DNA of 64,000 nucleotides. Origin: Membranipora membranacea. Lineage: Eukaryota > Bryozoa > Gymnolaemata > Cheilostomatida > Membraniporidae. Where the stretch lies: NCBI GenBank assembly GCA_914767715.1, contig OU612069.1:930001-994000 (forward strand), in the 5' to 3' direction. Shown one piece after another: positions 10,749-22,639 of the stretch (its first letter is position 1; every line of letters starts with the position of its first letter). The translations under genes and the position numbers were made by a program. A model generated the notes under the pieces. That model was given only the letters and a program-made list of their open reading frames with translations. It was not told the origin of the DNA and did no database searches.

Positions 10749-11625
10749 CTTCAAGATTCTATGGTGTCTTCTAATTTGTTAAAATAATGGTGAAGTCGGA
10801 AATGAGAGAGGTTCACCTGTATAATTTGCTGAGTTAATTGGCCTACTCGATTAGTAGGCCCTGCACCTCGAGAATTAGCCCCTCTTCCCTCCACCCTCTT
10901 TGTTTTCATCTTCTAATAATAATATTCTGTAATAAAGCAGGAGGATTTTAAGTTCCCCATGTAAATACTTTTTTTTCTTCAAGGTTTTTTGGTGTCTTCT
11001 AACTTGTCAAGTTCATTGTGATATCGGAAATGAGAGAGGTTTACCTGTACAATTTGCCATGGCACTGCGCCTACTCGATCAGTAGGCCCTGCACCTCGAG
11101 GATTACACCCTTTTGCCTCCACCCTCTTTGTCTTCACCTCCTCATAATAATATTCTGTGACATAGCAGCTGGAAGACTTTAAGTTCCCGAAGTTAATCAT
11201 TATTTCTCCTTCAAGGTTGTATGTTGTTTTCTAACTGCACAATTTCCTGAGTTATTCGGCCTACTCGATTAGTAGGCACTGCACCTCCAGAATAAGGCCC
11301 TCTTCCCTCCACCCTCTTTGTCTTCATCTTCTAATAATAATATTCTGTAACATAGCAGGAGGATTTTAAGTTCCACATGTAAATTTATTTTTCCCTCAAG
11401 ATTCTATGGTGTCTTCTAATTTGTTAAAATAATGGTGAATTCGGAAATGAGAGAGGCTCACTTGTACAATTTGCTGAGGCACTGCGCCTACTCGATTAGT
11501 AGGCCCTGCACCTCGAGAATTATGCCCTCTTCCCTCCACCCTCTTTGTCTTCACCTCCTCATAGTAATGTTCTGTAACATCGCAGAAGGATAATAAGTTC
11601 CCTATTTTGATATTATTTTCTCTTC
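10749..11625 (-). repeat. Four tandem units carrying exon 1 (MGNLKSCC exon) of the 4819-6271 gene
   Basis: Units of about 230 bp start near 10749, 10977, 11206 and 11394; the third is shorter, about 190 bp. Each holds the exon reading (M)GNLKS-C-x-T-E-x-YY and RGAGPTNRVG on the minus strand, plus the start of intron 1. Exon positions are about 11605-11462, 11378-11235, 11200-11045 and 10960-10817. The first unit has ATG changed to ATA. The second reads MWNLKS with a stop after YYY and no GT donor. The third starts MINFGNLKSSS and is open. The fourth starts MGNLKSSC but has a stop after YYY. Confidence 0.75.
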
Positions 11626-12280
11626 AAAGACTGGCTTTCCTGGATGTACACATTAATTATTTAAATCCATAGATTCATAATAAACTGTATCATCCTCAAT
11701 TATAATAATAAATTGTGTCTTGTCTTGTTATGAATAATAATAATTATAATAAAGCACTAATATACTAATAGCACCAATGAGGAAAATGATATTGCAAGAG
11801 AGGCCTACCTTACATCCCCACCATTAATTATTACCTATTTGAACACTTAACAAAAACTAAATACCAACATCCCCAAAACCAAACCTATGAGGCACAATTG
11901 TAGATTTCAAAAAGCGTATTTTTCCTATAACCAGTTTGTTTATGTTGTGCTTTAAAGTATTAGTAAGATAAAATACCATATCACTGTCTTCGGAGACTAT
12001 GACTGGATTCAACTCAATATTGGAGAATACCAAAAATATTTTTCCAGATGTAAAATTAGTAATCATTGAAAGTAATTATAGTAGTGATAATAATCTTTCT
12101 TCTCTGACTGCTCCGATCTTTTGTGTAGCAATAATCTCAAATAGGGATCACTTATCACTGATTCGATAATAGAAACCTGTTTCATATTAGATTCTTTCTT
12201 TCATGTGACATGTGAAACATTTTACTATTGATTCACTGTCTCTTTAATCAAATACATGACACATCCTTTGGCAAATAGCA
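11626..12280. other. Non-coding stretch before formin copy 2
   Basis: It contains a short outlier of the AT-rich minisatellite (11664-11760) and otherwise unique AT-rich sequence. The 69-codon minus frame at 11857-12066 has no supporting feature. Confidence 0.4.
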
Positions 12281-12281
12281 A

Positions 12282-15200
12282 GGGAATCACAGTCAATCAA
12301 AGTCGTGGTATGAATGTTAATATATTCATGAAGCAGTTTGGTAAGCTCACACACAGTGAGGTTGTAGAGAAGATAAGAGAAGGACAGAACGACGCTATTG
12401 GTCAGGAGAAACCTCTCGGTCTGATGAAGATTCTACCAGCTACTGACGAGGTATTGTACTGAGCACAGAAGTAATATTATATCGATATGAGAAGATTTGG
12501 TTTATTAAGATATGTATGCAGCAACATGGAGACATTTAGGTTTACACTGTGCTGTGTAAAAAAGTATATGAACTTAGGGTACGACACATTTCTAACCTGA
12601 AACCAGAGTGATTTTTACTCAAACACACTTAACCCAAAAAATTAAGAAAACTAATGATAGTGAAATGACAACAAGTTTTCTTACAATCTTTTTTCCCTTT
12701 CAGATTGAGGTGATAAGAAACTTTGATGGCATGGCTACAAAACTCTGGAACGCAGCAGAATTCTACAAAGGACTAATCACACTATCAGGTTAGACAAACC
12801 TACAGAAACCATCTTGTTTGGGATAGCCAAAGTACACATGTACTGTGTTCAGCCATATCTACAATTGCTGTTGAGTGAAGATTGAGTGTTCATTGGCTTT
12901 GGCAAAACAATAATTGAGTATTGTAAGAATATGACCAACACAATGCCAGAGTTAATGTAGGCCTCATGTCCTTTAATTGTATATTAGATGTATGGGCTGT
13001 TAATAAGAAGTGTCCTGTTATCCTCTTCTTTGTTATTTGCAGATATTAAGCTCCGACTTGAGACTCTGATAGTACAGACTGAGCTTGAGAGTATAGTAGT
13101 AGAGATAGCCACTAATCTGACCTTCTACGCTAAGGCTATTAAAGAGACTATGGGGTCAGAGAGTCTCGAATTCTTCCTACGTCTGGTACTCAGGCTAGGG
13201 AACTTCTTGAATACTGCGAGTTGCAGAACTTATGCTGGGCAGCAGATAGATGTGAGCATTCTAGCTGCAGGTGGCTCATGTTTGGACAAAGAAGGTTGTT
13301 AGATCACCGGTTTTAACCAACATCATCAACTCTTGAATGGAAGTTCTGTGGAGGGACAGCCCTAGTCAATGTGTTGCCTCTGATTGGTGGGTGGGGACAA
13401 GAAGAGCCAATGCCAGGTCAAGGCCGAAAGTAGAGTCCTCAAAGTACTATATGGCTTGGCATTGGCTCTCTTTCTCCCCCCCCCCCCCCTACCAATCAGA
13501 GCCGACACATTGACTAGAAAGCCCGATTGACAAAAAGAATATTTCAACATTAATTCACGTCTGTCATCAGCTTTGAAGATATGATGATCACTGTTAAAAT
13601 TTACACTGGCTATTTAGACCACAACATCTTACTAAATTTTAGATTATAGAGGACATTTGATAGGGTGACAGAAAATCATTAATATAACATTTCCACGTTC
13701 CTTACAGGGTGAATATGCAGGGAACGCTCAGGGCTTCAAGATATCGTCCCTGACTAAGCTGATGGATACTAGGGCTAACAAAGGGCGGGTAATTCTTCTA
13801 CACTACACGGTGGAGGAGATAATCAAACAAGACGAGCATGTCCTGACTTTGTACAGAGCCTTAGTCCTGTACTTGGTACTATATCCAGGTAAGTGAGGGG
13901 CCTCTGTATAAACCTGCTATGAGGATCAGGGCCATTTATTCACAATGTTGCTGACTTAGTTTGGGCGCTCTTTGTGGCATTTCATTATTAATGTGATGAA
14001 TAACATCAAAGTTTTGTTGCTCTTACTACTCCTGGCTATAGATTTTTTTGGTTTGACCTTGGTGTAAACGTGCTGTCATTCACAAAGTTCTGGGAGATGT
14101 CTTGCATTTTCCTAAAGATCATCAGCAATGGACAACACTTCAAATCTTTCCTTTCAGAACAAATCTGGATGAGCAGGAGGGAGAGATTAACCAGATAAAG
14201 AATAAGGTGGACGCTATAGATAAGAAAATTAGCAAGGCAGACGATGAGGTTGAAGGTCAATACTATGTTTAGATAGATAGTACAAATTTAAAAATACAAA
14301 AGCTACAATCTGCTCTCGTCGAGGTCAAGGTGAGATTTAGTGTCACTGCCTTCCGATACAAATATAGATGAGTCTTATCTGAATTGCTCAGTTTCTGAGC
14401 CGCACTTGTCCTAGTGGGGAAGAGAATCTGATAAATTTATGTATATGTTATCAAAATCTGCAAATGCCTGATAATGGCATTCAATCCCAGACTTTGGTAT
14501 TAGAGAAAATTATGGCAACTCACCTCTAAAATTGCCTAAAGTTGTCAATTATGTGAATATACCACTGAATATTCTGCTGGGCAGTTTCGCTATGATGACT
14601 GAGAAATTTTCCTTCAATATAATCTGAATCCAATTTATGATAAAATGTTCTGTTCTGTGGTAAACAATTGATTATAGATGATGATAATTCATTCTGCAGA
14701 GTCGGTTTACTATCTTATTGATCAAATTATGGTAGACTCGTGAATTTGTATTGCTTACAGGCCGACTCATTGAAGATGGCCGAGTTCTTTTGTGAAGAAT
14801 CCAGAAAATTCAGCGTGGACAAATTCTTCAAAATATCAAATCATTCCTGGACAAAGTTCTACAGTGTAAATACATGAGAAATTTTAATGATTGATAAATC
14901 ATGGAGAGAAACTTGATCAAGACTATCAAAAATTAGACAACATTGTATGGCTTGTTTGGCAAAAACTCATTCCTATCAAAAAAGTTTAAATTATAGGGTC
15001 AAAATAAAAAAAGAGAGTTATTAAAACAAGTAGATAGCCTGTTTCATGCTATTAAACTGTTCGAGGCTAGCTGGTAGATGTAGTCATGTGTCAACCATTC
15101 TCCCCACCCAAGGAAAGGTGGTAAACAATGCAACGCTTCCTCTGGTTGGAGCGCTTAAACTAGGATTGGTGCCGATATTTAGTGCCACTGAAATGTTGGT

Positions 15201-15309
15201 TATATGACAGCGATTCTTAGATGTGATTTGATATTGAAATTATTTAGAATTCTGATTGGATGATTTTGTTTTAATTCAGGAAAATGAGCAGAGAAAGATA
15301 CAAGAAGAG
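12282..15309 (+). pseudogene. Formin tandem copy 2 (FH2 exons, decayed and truncated)
   Basis: FH2 parts appear in order. About 12285-12450 carries SRGMNVNIFMKQFGKL through KPLGLMKILPATDE (FH2 core start). 12704-12788 reads IEVIRNFDGMATKLWNAAEF. The stretch from 13043 includes LVLRLGNFLNT, the conserved GNFLN motif. 13708-13888 reads EYAGNAQGFKISSLTKLMDT and onward. A coiled exon follows near 14160-14270, then 14761-14873 (ADSLKMAEFFCEESRKFSVD) and the beginning of DNEQRK at about 15285. Decay: a one-base deletion near 14826 shifts the frame relative to copy 1, the GT donor of that exon is changed to AT, and the next exon stops abruptly at 15309 where copy 3 begins. The upstream exons read well, so it may have been functional until recently. 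Confidence 0.65.
13353..13524. repeat. Intronic inverted repeat (hairpin), shared by formin copies 2 and 3
   Basis: GGGACAGCCCTAGTCAATGT and GCCTCTGATTGG on the left pair with CCAATCAGAGCC and ACACATTGACTAG on the right. GAGCCAATGCCA pairs with TGGCATTGGCTC inside. The same structure lies at 16420-16584 in copy 3, with different poly-C length. It looks like a small inverted-repeat element present before the duplication. Confidence 0.75.
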
Positions 15310-18220
15310 AGTATTATATCGCTATGAGAAGATATGGTTTATTAAGATATGTATGCAGTAACCTGGAGATATTTAGGATAACACTGTGCTGTATAAATAG
15401 GTATATAAATAGGGTCTGACACATTTCTAACCTGAAACCAGAGTGATTTTTACTCAAACACATTTCACCCCAAAAAATTAAGGAAATTATTGATCATGAA
15501 ATGACAACAAGTTTTCTTACAATCTTTTTCACTTCCAGATTGAGATGATAAGAAACTTTTATGGCAACACTACAAAACTCCGGAACGTAGAAAAAATATA
15601 CAAAGAACCAATCACACTATCAGGTCAGACAAACTTACAGAAACCATATCGTTTAGGATAGCTTAAGTACACATGTACTAAGCATATCTGCAACTATATA
15701 TATATATACTGTTATTGTCAGCAACAATTCAACAATTCAACTGCTGTTGCGTGAAGATTGAGTGTTGACTGGCTTTGGCAAAACAGTAATTGAGTAGTGT
15801 AAGAATATGACCAACAAGATGCCAGAGTTAATGTAGCCTCTTGTCCTATAAGTGTATATTAGATGTATGGGCTGTTAACAAGTGTCCCGTTATCCTTGTC
15901 TTCCTTATTTGCAGATTTTGAGCTACAACTGGAGACTATGATAGTACAGACTGAGTTTGAGAGTATAGAAGTAGAGATAGCTAATACTATACTAATCTGA
16001 CTTTCTATGCAAAGGCTATTAAAGAGACTATGGAGTCAGAGAGCCTCGAAACCTTCCCACGTCTGGTACTCAGTCTAGGAAACTTCTTGAATACTGTGAG
16101 TTGCATTTAAGAACTTAAGCTGGGCAGCAGATAGATGTGAGCATTTTAGCTGCAGGTGGCTCATGTTTTGACTAAGAGGGTTGTTGGATCACCGGTCTTC
16201 AGTATGCTAATGTTGAAGGTATAGCGGGTTTCGAATCCTACTGCAGTCGACTGACTACTTGGACTTGTTCACACACTGAGAGCAATTTGGCTCATACATT
16301 GCGGCCTTGCCCTAAAGGCACCCACTATTACGCCAGCCATTCTTCAGAATGTGGTGAATGATTGAACCTGGCAATTTTTTTAACCAACATCATCAACTCT
16401 TGAATGGAAGTTCTGTGGAGGGACAGCCCTAGTCAACGTGTTGCCTCTGATTGGTGGGTGTGGACAAGAACAGCCAATGCCAGGTCAAGGCCGAAGATAG
16501 TTTCCTGAAAGTACTCTATGACTTGGCATTGGCTCTCCTTCCCCCCTCAACCAATCAGAGCCGACACATTGGCTAGAAAGCCGGATCCCAGAAAGATTAT
16601 TTCAACATTTCAGGTCTGTCATCAGCTTTGAAGATATGATGACTCAAATCGCTGTTAAAATTTACGCTGGCTATTTAGACCACAACATATTACTAAATTT
16701 GAGATTATAGTGGACCAATCGTTTGATAGAGCGACTATATATACTATATATCATTACTACACAGACAAAGCTGATGGATACTCGGGCTAACTGATGAGGA
16801 AATAATCACACAAGACGAGTATGTCCTTGACTTTGTACATAGCCTTAGTCTTTTACTTGGTAATATATCCAGGTAAGTGAGGGGCCTCTGTATAAACCCG
16901 CTATGAGGATCACAATCTTGCTGACTAAGTTTGGGCGCTGTTTGTGGCATTTCATTATTAATATGATAAACAACGTCAAAGTTTTGTTGCTCTTACTACT
17001 CCTGGCTATAGGTATTTTTTTGGACCTTGGTGTAAACGTGCTGTCATCCACAAAGTTCTGGGAGATGTCTCGCATTTTCTTAAAGATCATCAGCAATGGA
17101 AAACACTTCAAATCATCCTTTCAGAACAACTCTTGATCAGCAGGAGGGAGAGATTAACCAGACAAAGACTAAGGTGGACGCCATAAATAAGAAAATTAGC
17201 ACGGCTGACAATGAGGTTAAAGGTCAATACAGGGATTATATAGATAGATAAATAATAGAGAGAAACTTGATGAAGAATATTTGAAATTTCGACATTATTG
17301 TATGGTTTGTTCGGCGAAGAATCATTTCACTCAAAAATGTTTAAATTTTAGTGTCAAAATAAAAAAAAGAGAGTAATGAAAAGAAGTAGATAGCCTATTT
17401 CATGCGATTAAACTGTTCTGGGGTAGCTGGTAGTAGTATTCAAGTATCAATCACTTTCCCACCCAAAGAAAGGTGGTGGACAATACAATGCTATCTCTGG
17501 TTGGGGCGCTCAAACTAGGATTGGTGCCGATATTTAGTGCCACCGAAACGTTGGTTATATGACAGTGATTCTTAGATGTGATTCGATATTGAAATTATTT
17601 AGAATTCTGATTGGATGATTTTGTTTTAATTCAGGATAATGAGCAGAGGAAGATACAAGATGAGAGAGTGGCTGAGAGAAAACTTCAGCAAGAGGCTGAC
17701 TTAGTCAGACCGAAATCTACAGGAGGATCATCGGCATCCAAATACTCACTAGCAAGTAAGAGAGACACGAGCATCTTAGTGAGCTGCAGGTGGAGTGATT
17801 TTCAGTGGACTGCAGGTTCACAAACTAACTAGCAGCCTTCTATTACCTGATACACTTATATGTGTGTATATCTGAATGAGTATCTTCAGTTTGAGCTTGA
17901 GCCGCAACCACCTGATACCAAATGCTAATATTAGAGAAGTGCACTCATAGGTACTAACATACACTGAGTTAACCAATCACGGACATCCATTTTACTTAGT
18001 GTGATTTAAAATTTCGCATTCTTTCGTACTGTGAGGTCGCAATCATGGTGGAAATATGGCTGCAATATATGCGGACATGTTCTATGCCCGCTGATGACTT
18101 TGAAGCTACTTTGATGAACATGACTTGATATGATTATATCTACAATCACTATATTTCTCTTACTATGGTTTACAGGAGTGCAGGAATAGGAGCCTTGTCA
18201 GATAGACTCACTATTGAGCT
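15310..18220 (+). pseudogene. Formin tandem copy 3 (strongly decayed)
   Basis: Homology to copy 2 starts at 15310 (equivalent to about 12468) and proceeds colinearly. The exon at about 15539-15623 reads IEMIRNFYGN. The GNFLNT exon at about 15914-16110 contains an 8-bp net insertion that breaks the frame. The ALVLY exon near 16760-16872 has lost its first part. Then come the coiled exon near 17130-17250, the DNEQRKIQDERVAERKLQQE exon at 17635-17757, and the tail exon at 18177 with TAG after GVQE. Similarity ends near 18220 within the tail exon. The FEESRKFSL-type exon seen in copies 1 and 2 is missing. Tandem order and shared introns show segmental duplication rather than retroposition. Confidence 0.7.
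16196..16376 (+). mobile_element. SINE fragment (tRNA-type B-box and tail) inside formin copy 3
   Basis: The segment has a B-box-like GGTTTCGAATCCTACTGCAG followed by a tail (GAGAGCAATTTGGC, CCTTGCCCTAAAGGCACCC) that resembles the SINE at 60338-60570. Formin copy 2 lacks exactly this segment: its sequence passes directly from GATCACCGG to TTTTAACCAACATC at about 13306-13320. It is therefore an insertion younger than the copy 2/3 duplication. Confidence 0.65.
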
Positions 18221-18588
18221 GGTCATCCTAAGCAATTGCCGAATGAATCCTAAAGTCGCAGTTGCATTAATGATTTGTACATACAGAATTGCAAACAACT
18301 CCTAACCATATGATATTTAGTGATATGCCACTTCTCCGGGCAAGAGATACGGTTTGTGATACACATTGGTAGAGAGAATAAATATTATTATTGTTAATGT
18401 TTCTACTGAGTTTCTTCCGTCTCAACAATTCACAGCAACCGATAAAAATGGATGGTATTTAATTGAAAAGCCTCCAGATGGAACAAGGTACAATAGCAAT
18501 TGAATAATGATAATACATCAGTGTCAGTGGTAAAAGCAAACATTTTCCTAACAAAAAATAATCTTTGGAATATGAGGAGCTATATCAC
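18221..18588. other. Spacer between formin copy 3 and lectin gene A
   Basis: No gene is seen. The right part (about 18490-18588) is similar in inverted orientation to 46050-46155, the 3' flank of lectin gene D, so it belongs to the duplicated lectin unit. Confidence 0.5.
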
Positions 18589-18599
18589 CTACAGATAGC

Positions 18600-18793
18600 C
18601 CTGTTTATGACAAAACAGAGGGTGGGATGCCCGTAAAGAGGGACCCAAGTTGCCCGGAGTCCTCGTACCGAGAGTGTGATACATCCTAGTAAACTAGAAT
18701 GCATCCTAGAGGTGAGGCCATGGTGGACCTCCTAATCATAAGTGTGCAGCAAGCTGCCAGAAACACTTTGATCTTAGCCAATAGGCCGAGAAC
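18600..18793 (-). mobile_element. SINE-like insert headed by U2 snRNA 5' sequence
   Basis: Read on the minus strand it starts GG-TTCTCGGCCTATTGGCTAAG-ATCAAAGTG (18793 to 18764), matching the 5' end of U2 snRNA, then changes to unrelated sequence to 18600. Flanks CTACAGATAGC (18589-18599) and CTACAAATAGC (18794-18804) match at 10 of 11 positions, as expected for a retroposition target duplication. The paralogous 3' flank of gene D (45.85-46.15 kb) lacks the insert. It is not an intact U2 gene because the branch-site region and the rest of U2 are absent. Confidence 0.7.
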
Positions 18794-18941
18794 CTACAAA
18801 TAGCTCTACATGAGTTTAATTGATTATTGTAATATCAATATGCTAAACACTTCACTTCTCAAAACACAATATCAAAGACATACTGTTGAACAAATCTATG
18901 AGCACTGTCATGTTCTATATAAACTAAGTTGATGGTTAACA

Positions 18942-21900
18942 TCAATAGCCTCCTTTTTCACACACATACTGCCTAAGTAAATTGCATCCCTCGTCATTGA
19001 GCATGAAGGAACGTTCGGGCTGAGAATTAACTCTATAGATTTGAGAACACAGATGATTACCATTTGGTTCTCCAGGTGCCCAGTCAGTATCTGCTACTTC
19101 CTCACCAGAACTCCACTGCCATGTACCGTTTATCTTCATCGCATCTGTCCACACAGCCCCACCATTACTAGACCATCCTTATGACATAAAACATTATTAT
19201 TCTTCAGCAACTATATTTTAACTTCAAAATAATTAGTATTAAACTTCTCAGCATGTATAGGGTGCGTTCATAGCAAGCTTAATGAAGAGACAACAAAAAG
19301 TTTGATACAAAAAGAAGCTGAATCAAAGCTCAAGTCAAACCTTTTAGGAAATTTTTTATATAAGTTAAGATGTTATTGGTACACTAATTTTGCAGAAGTT
19401 GTATGTGATGAGTGAATGGTGTGAGTCAAACGTTACCTTCTGTGTTGCTTTCAACTAGACTTCTAAATGCATCCTTTGACTCCGCAGAATTCCACACAGC
19501 TAGTGAGCTATATTGACTCTCACAGCTAGACTGAGCCTCCGCTCTGTTCAGCTTTGATAGGAACCCTCTGATGCAGGTGTTCCTAGCTGAGTTATAGAAC
19601 CATCGATCGTCAATGTCACATTCTGTGATTTGTGCCTTCACTGAAAGGAGAAAACAATATACTCGAATAAAAATATACCCAGACCCGAGAACCAATGTAG
19701 GACCACCAATCCTCCAGCATAATGTTTCACTAAAAATGCCTAAGGCAATTTTGCCATGTTCACTATTACTAGTTATATCATTATAAATGTATCCTATTAC
19801 ATGCTGTGTTTTTCTTCAGATTAGAAGAACATAAATTCCTATGATGAAATGGGATTGAAAATTATCTTCCTTATTTGATGTATTGGTTTGTTGAGCTTGG
19901 CTAACTCACATGACCTGTGTGACATTTACCTCATGTGCAACATCAATCTGCGCATTGCTAAATCAATTTGCAAATCTCACCGGAAACATTGTAGGTGTTG
20001 ATAACTCTAATTTTAGAAGGACCCTGAAATATATGATAGTAGAATATAATAGAATAAGTACAAGGCTCACCTGAGGTATATATGGACTCTCCAACTATAC
20101 AGTGGCCACTGTATATCACATGGTCAGTTACTTTATCTCCAAGACGACATACGTGGTCGCTTTCCTGAAAACCGAAGGCAGCACATAAAGGGTTCTCGCT
20201 GCATATACTCGCACATCCTATCAGAGTAATCGTCTCTGATGTATGGACTATCCCTTCTTGTACCATACAATGTTGTGTCGCTGTGAATACTGAATCTGTC
20301 AGGATGGTCAGCAGTTGGCTGGTCACAGGGCAGCACAGTATCTGTATAGAAATTAGGCTGTTCAATAGCAGTCATGTAAGTCAGCAATTCTAACTGAAAT
20401 GTGTGTGTATGAACAACGGTTAGGCCACTCTAAATTAATACCTTGATCTAGATGACAGTGTGAAGACTTGTAGCTGGAGGGAGATCTTTTATTTTGCATA
20501 TTTTAGCCCTATAAAACAGCTTTAGTTGAAGTATTTTCTTATCTTATCTATATACCCTGAACTCAAGTGGCAGAAAATTTCTGAGCACTAAGTCTAGTAT
20601 GAGACATATATAATATAAACAGTTCTAAGGCTGCCTGATATAACCATGTGCTTTCACAATGTTTGTATACAAATAAGTAGCCAATGACATAAGAGTAGCA
20701 AGTCAAGCCTTCTGCTTTGTGTTAAATTTTTATAATTGTTAAATATTGTAGGTTGCCTCACAATGGTCAAACACATCACTTATTTATCAATGAGAAATAA
20801 TATTGTGAAAGCCACGATGGCAATGAAGGAGAAAAAAAATTGTAGAGAAAGTTTAATTTACATGTTATATATCTTGTTCTCTTCACCCATATTGGGTCAC
20901 CACTCATCATAGGAAATAAAATTATATTCATGCAAACCATATTCATACATATGTAATGGATTGACAGGCCTTTAGGGGAATATGTTGCATATTTTACTTG
21001 GTCAATTAATAAAGAGGTAAAATATTTCATTTTTTCTGACATTTCCAACTGGAGTCTGGCGGTATTTTGATTATATCATCAGGGCTCTGACAAGGTGGCA
21101 GGCGTTCATCTAGATCATGAGTGGGCAACCTTTTCTTGAATAAGGCCACATTTTACAAAGGCTCAACTCAAAAGGCCGCAACATATCTTTCGGTGATAAA
21201 ATTGGAACGGAGTAACAATTTCGGCACCTTTTATTTAAAATAATAATAAAACAGATTGATGTGTGAAAACTGCAGTATGTTGCGAGAACCATCAACTCAA
21301 CAGAAATACAGGTTTATCAAATCTTCTTGAGTTTTGTGACATCATTTTACCTCGTGATTTGATTGTGTTCATATCCGTATCCATGAGTCCCATGTGTAGG
21401 AAAAAGGGCAGGTTGGGTGTGGGAGGGGCGCTTTAGCGCCGTTCAAGGAGTTAAAGTATTAAAAAGTTCATACAGGGACTATCGTGATGGAAAAGGAAGC
21501 ATAAAGCGCAGAGAAAAAAATTTAAAATATTTTTCGCGCCCTGTCATAGATTTCATCTTTCAGCGCCCGCCCTCCCTCCCACAAGGGGGGAAATTTTCGC
21601 AAATGGTTGTGAAATGAAAGGCAATATTGAATATTTCAGCCATATAAGCAGGAGCACTTGCAACAAAGAGACTTTTTTAGTACAAATCTGCCTTTCATCC
21701 AAAGTAATTACCATTATGTTAGACAACTTTGTAATATCACCATCCAAAGGTCACTATTTTTTTGTTATTTTGAAAGAAAAACAACCTGTTTGGCACCAGT
21801 ACAGTTATGCTGATTTTGTGTAGAGTGACTGGAAGACCTTAGCTACATGCATAATACTGAATGGTCACTACTTTGAAATATCTTGCATTTAAAGAGCGCT

Positions 21901-22598
21901 ATACATACTTGGTTCTCCACATAACAAGAGGGGAATCAAAATTAATGAGAAATAACTTTTACAGGCCAAAATTAGGCCGCAGAAGAATATCCATAAGGCC
22001 GCACTGGCAAAAAGGCAGCAGGTTGCCTACAGCTGATCTAGATCAAGGTACTAATTTGGAGTGGCCTTATGGAGTCTACTCATGCTGCTTAATAGGCTAG
22101 CAGCGCTATGAAAATGATCGTTTATTTTAAGCAGACCATAGTAGCAGACTGTGTCATATGAAAGAGTTAGATTTATTCTCATTGGCATCCTCTATGTCAG
22201 ACAGTGGGTAACGGAAGAGTTACATATTGTGTAAAAGGAACAAAAGAATAGTGACAGATTCCTGACTGCTTCAATAGAGAAGGGTGATTTTTGTCAGCCA
22301 CTGGTTGCCAAAATATATTTTTACTTCGTCAGAGATGAAAAGGTAAATGTAAAAAAATGTGTCACTATTCAGGAGCATACTCAAACTTAACCACCAAGTT
22401 GTATGGATATCAAACAGCTGTTTTTGTTATCATACCAAAACTATATGTCTCATCACTATCATACAGTAATGTGATTGTACAGGGTCCTTAATTTGAGGAT
22501 TTGATTTATTGTTATATTGTCAACTACCCTTTACAAACTTTGACAATATTTAAATTCCTAAAGTGACTTACCATTGATAATGAAAGTACAAATATCAT
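18942..22598 (-). CDS. Secreted PAN/apple + C-type lectin protein (gene A, EPN motif)
   Basis: Minus-strand exons: 22598-22572 (MIFVLSLSM, signal start; an in-frame upstream ATG at 22622 would add eight residues), 20341-20071 (PAN), 19640-19437 and 18942-19177 (lectin). All junctions have AG/GT and the sum is 738 nt, 245 residues. The PAN part has six cysteines (QHC, GCASIC, LCAAFGF, VCRLG, GHC), the apple/PAN pattern. The lectin part has ECDIDDRWFYNSARNTC, then WQWSSGEEVADTDWAPGEPNG, SFMLNDEGC and QYVCEK. EPN is the mannose-type Ca2+-site tripeptide and LND stands where WND is usual. Likely role: extracellular glycan recognition, for example in immunity or adhesion (inference). Intron 1 hosts a hAT element at 21116-22035. 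Confidence 0.8.
21116..22035. mobile_element. Non-autonomous hAT-type element (920 bp) in intron 1 of gene A
   Basis: It is bounded by a perfect 8-bp duplication ATCTAGAT (21108-21115 and 22036-22043), which fits the nnnTAnnn target preference of Buster hATs. The termini are inverted: CATGAGTGGGCAACCTTTT on the left, and CAGCTGTAGGCAACCTGCTG as the reverse complement on the right. Subterminal AAGGCCGC-type sequence is also shared. There is no transposase frame. The interior holds a GGGCGCTTTAGCGCC palindrome near 21425. Confidence 0.85.
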
Positions 22599-22639
22599 AT
22601 TGCTCTTCTCCAGAATAAACATTTCTCCAGAACGATTGT

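Noticed and set aside
18764-18793. Genuine U2 snRNA gene
   Set aside because: Only about 30 nt of the 5' end match; the branch-recognition region and Sm site are absent.
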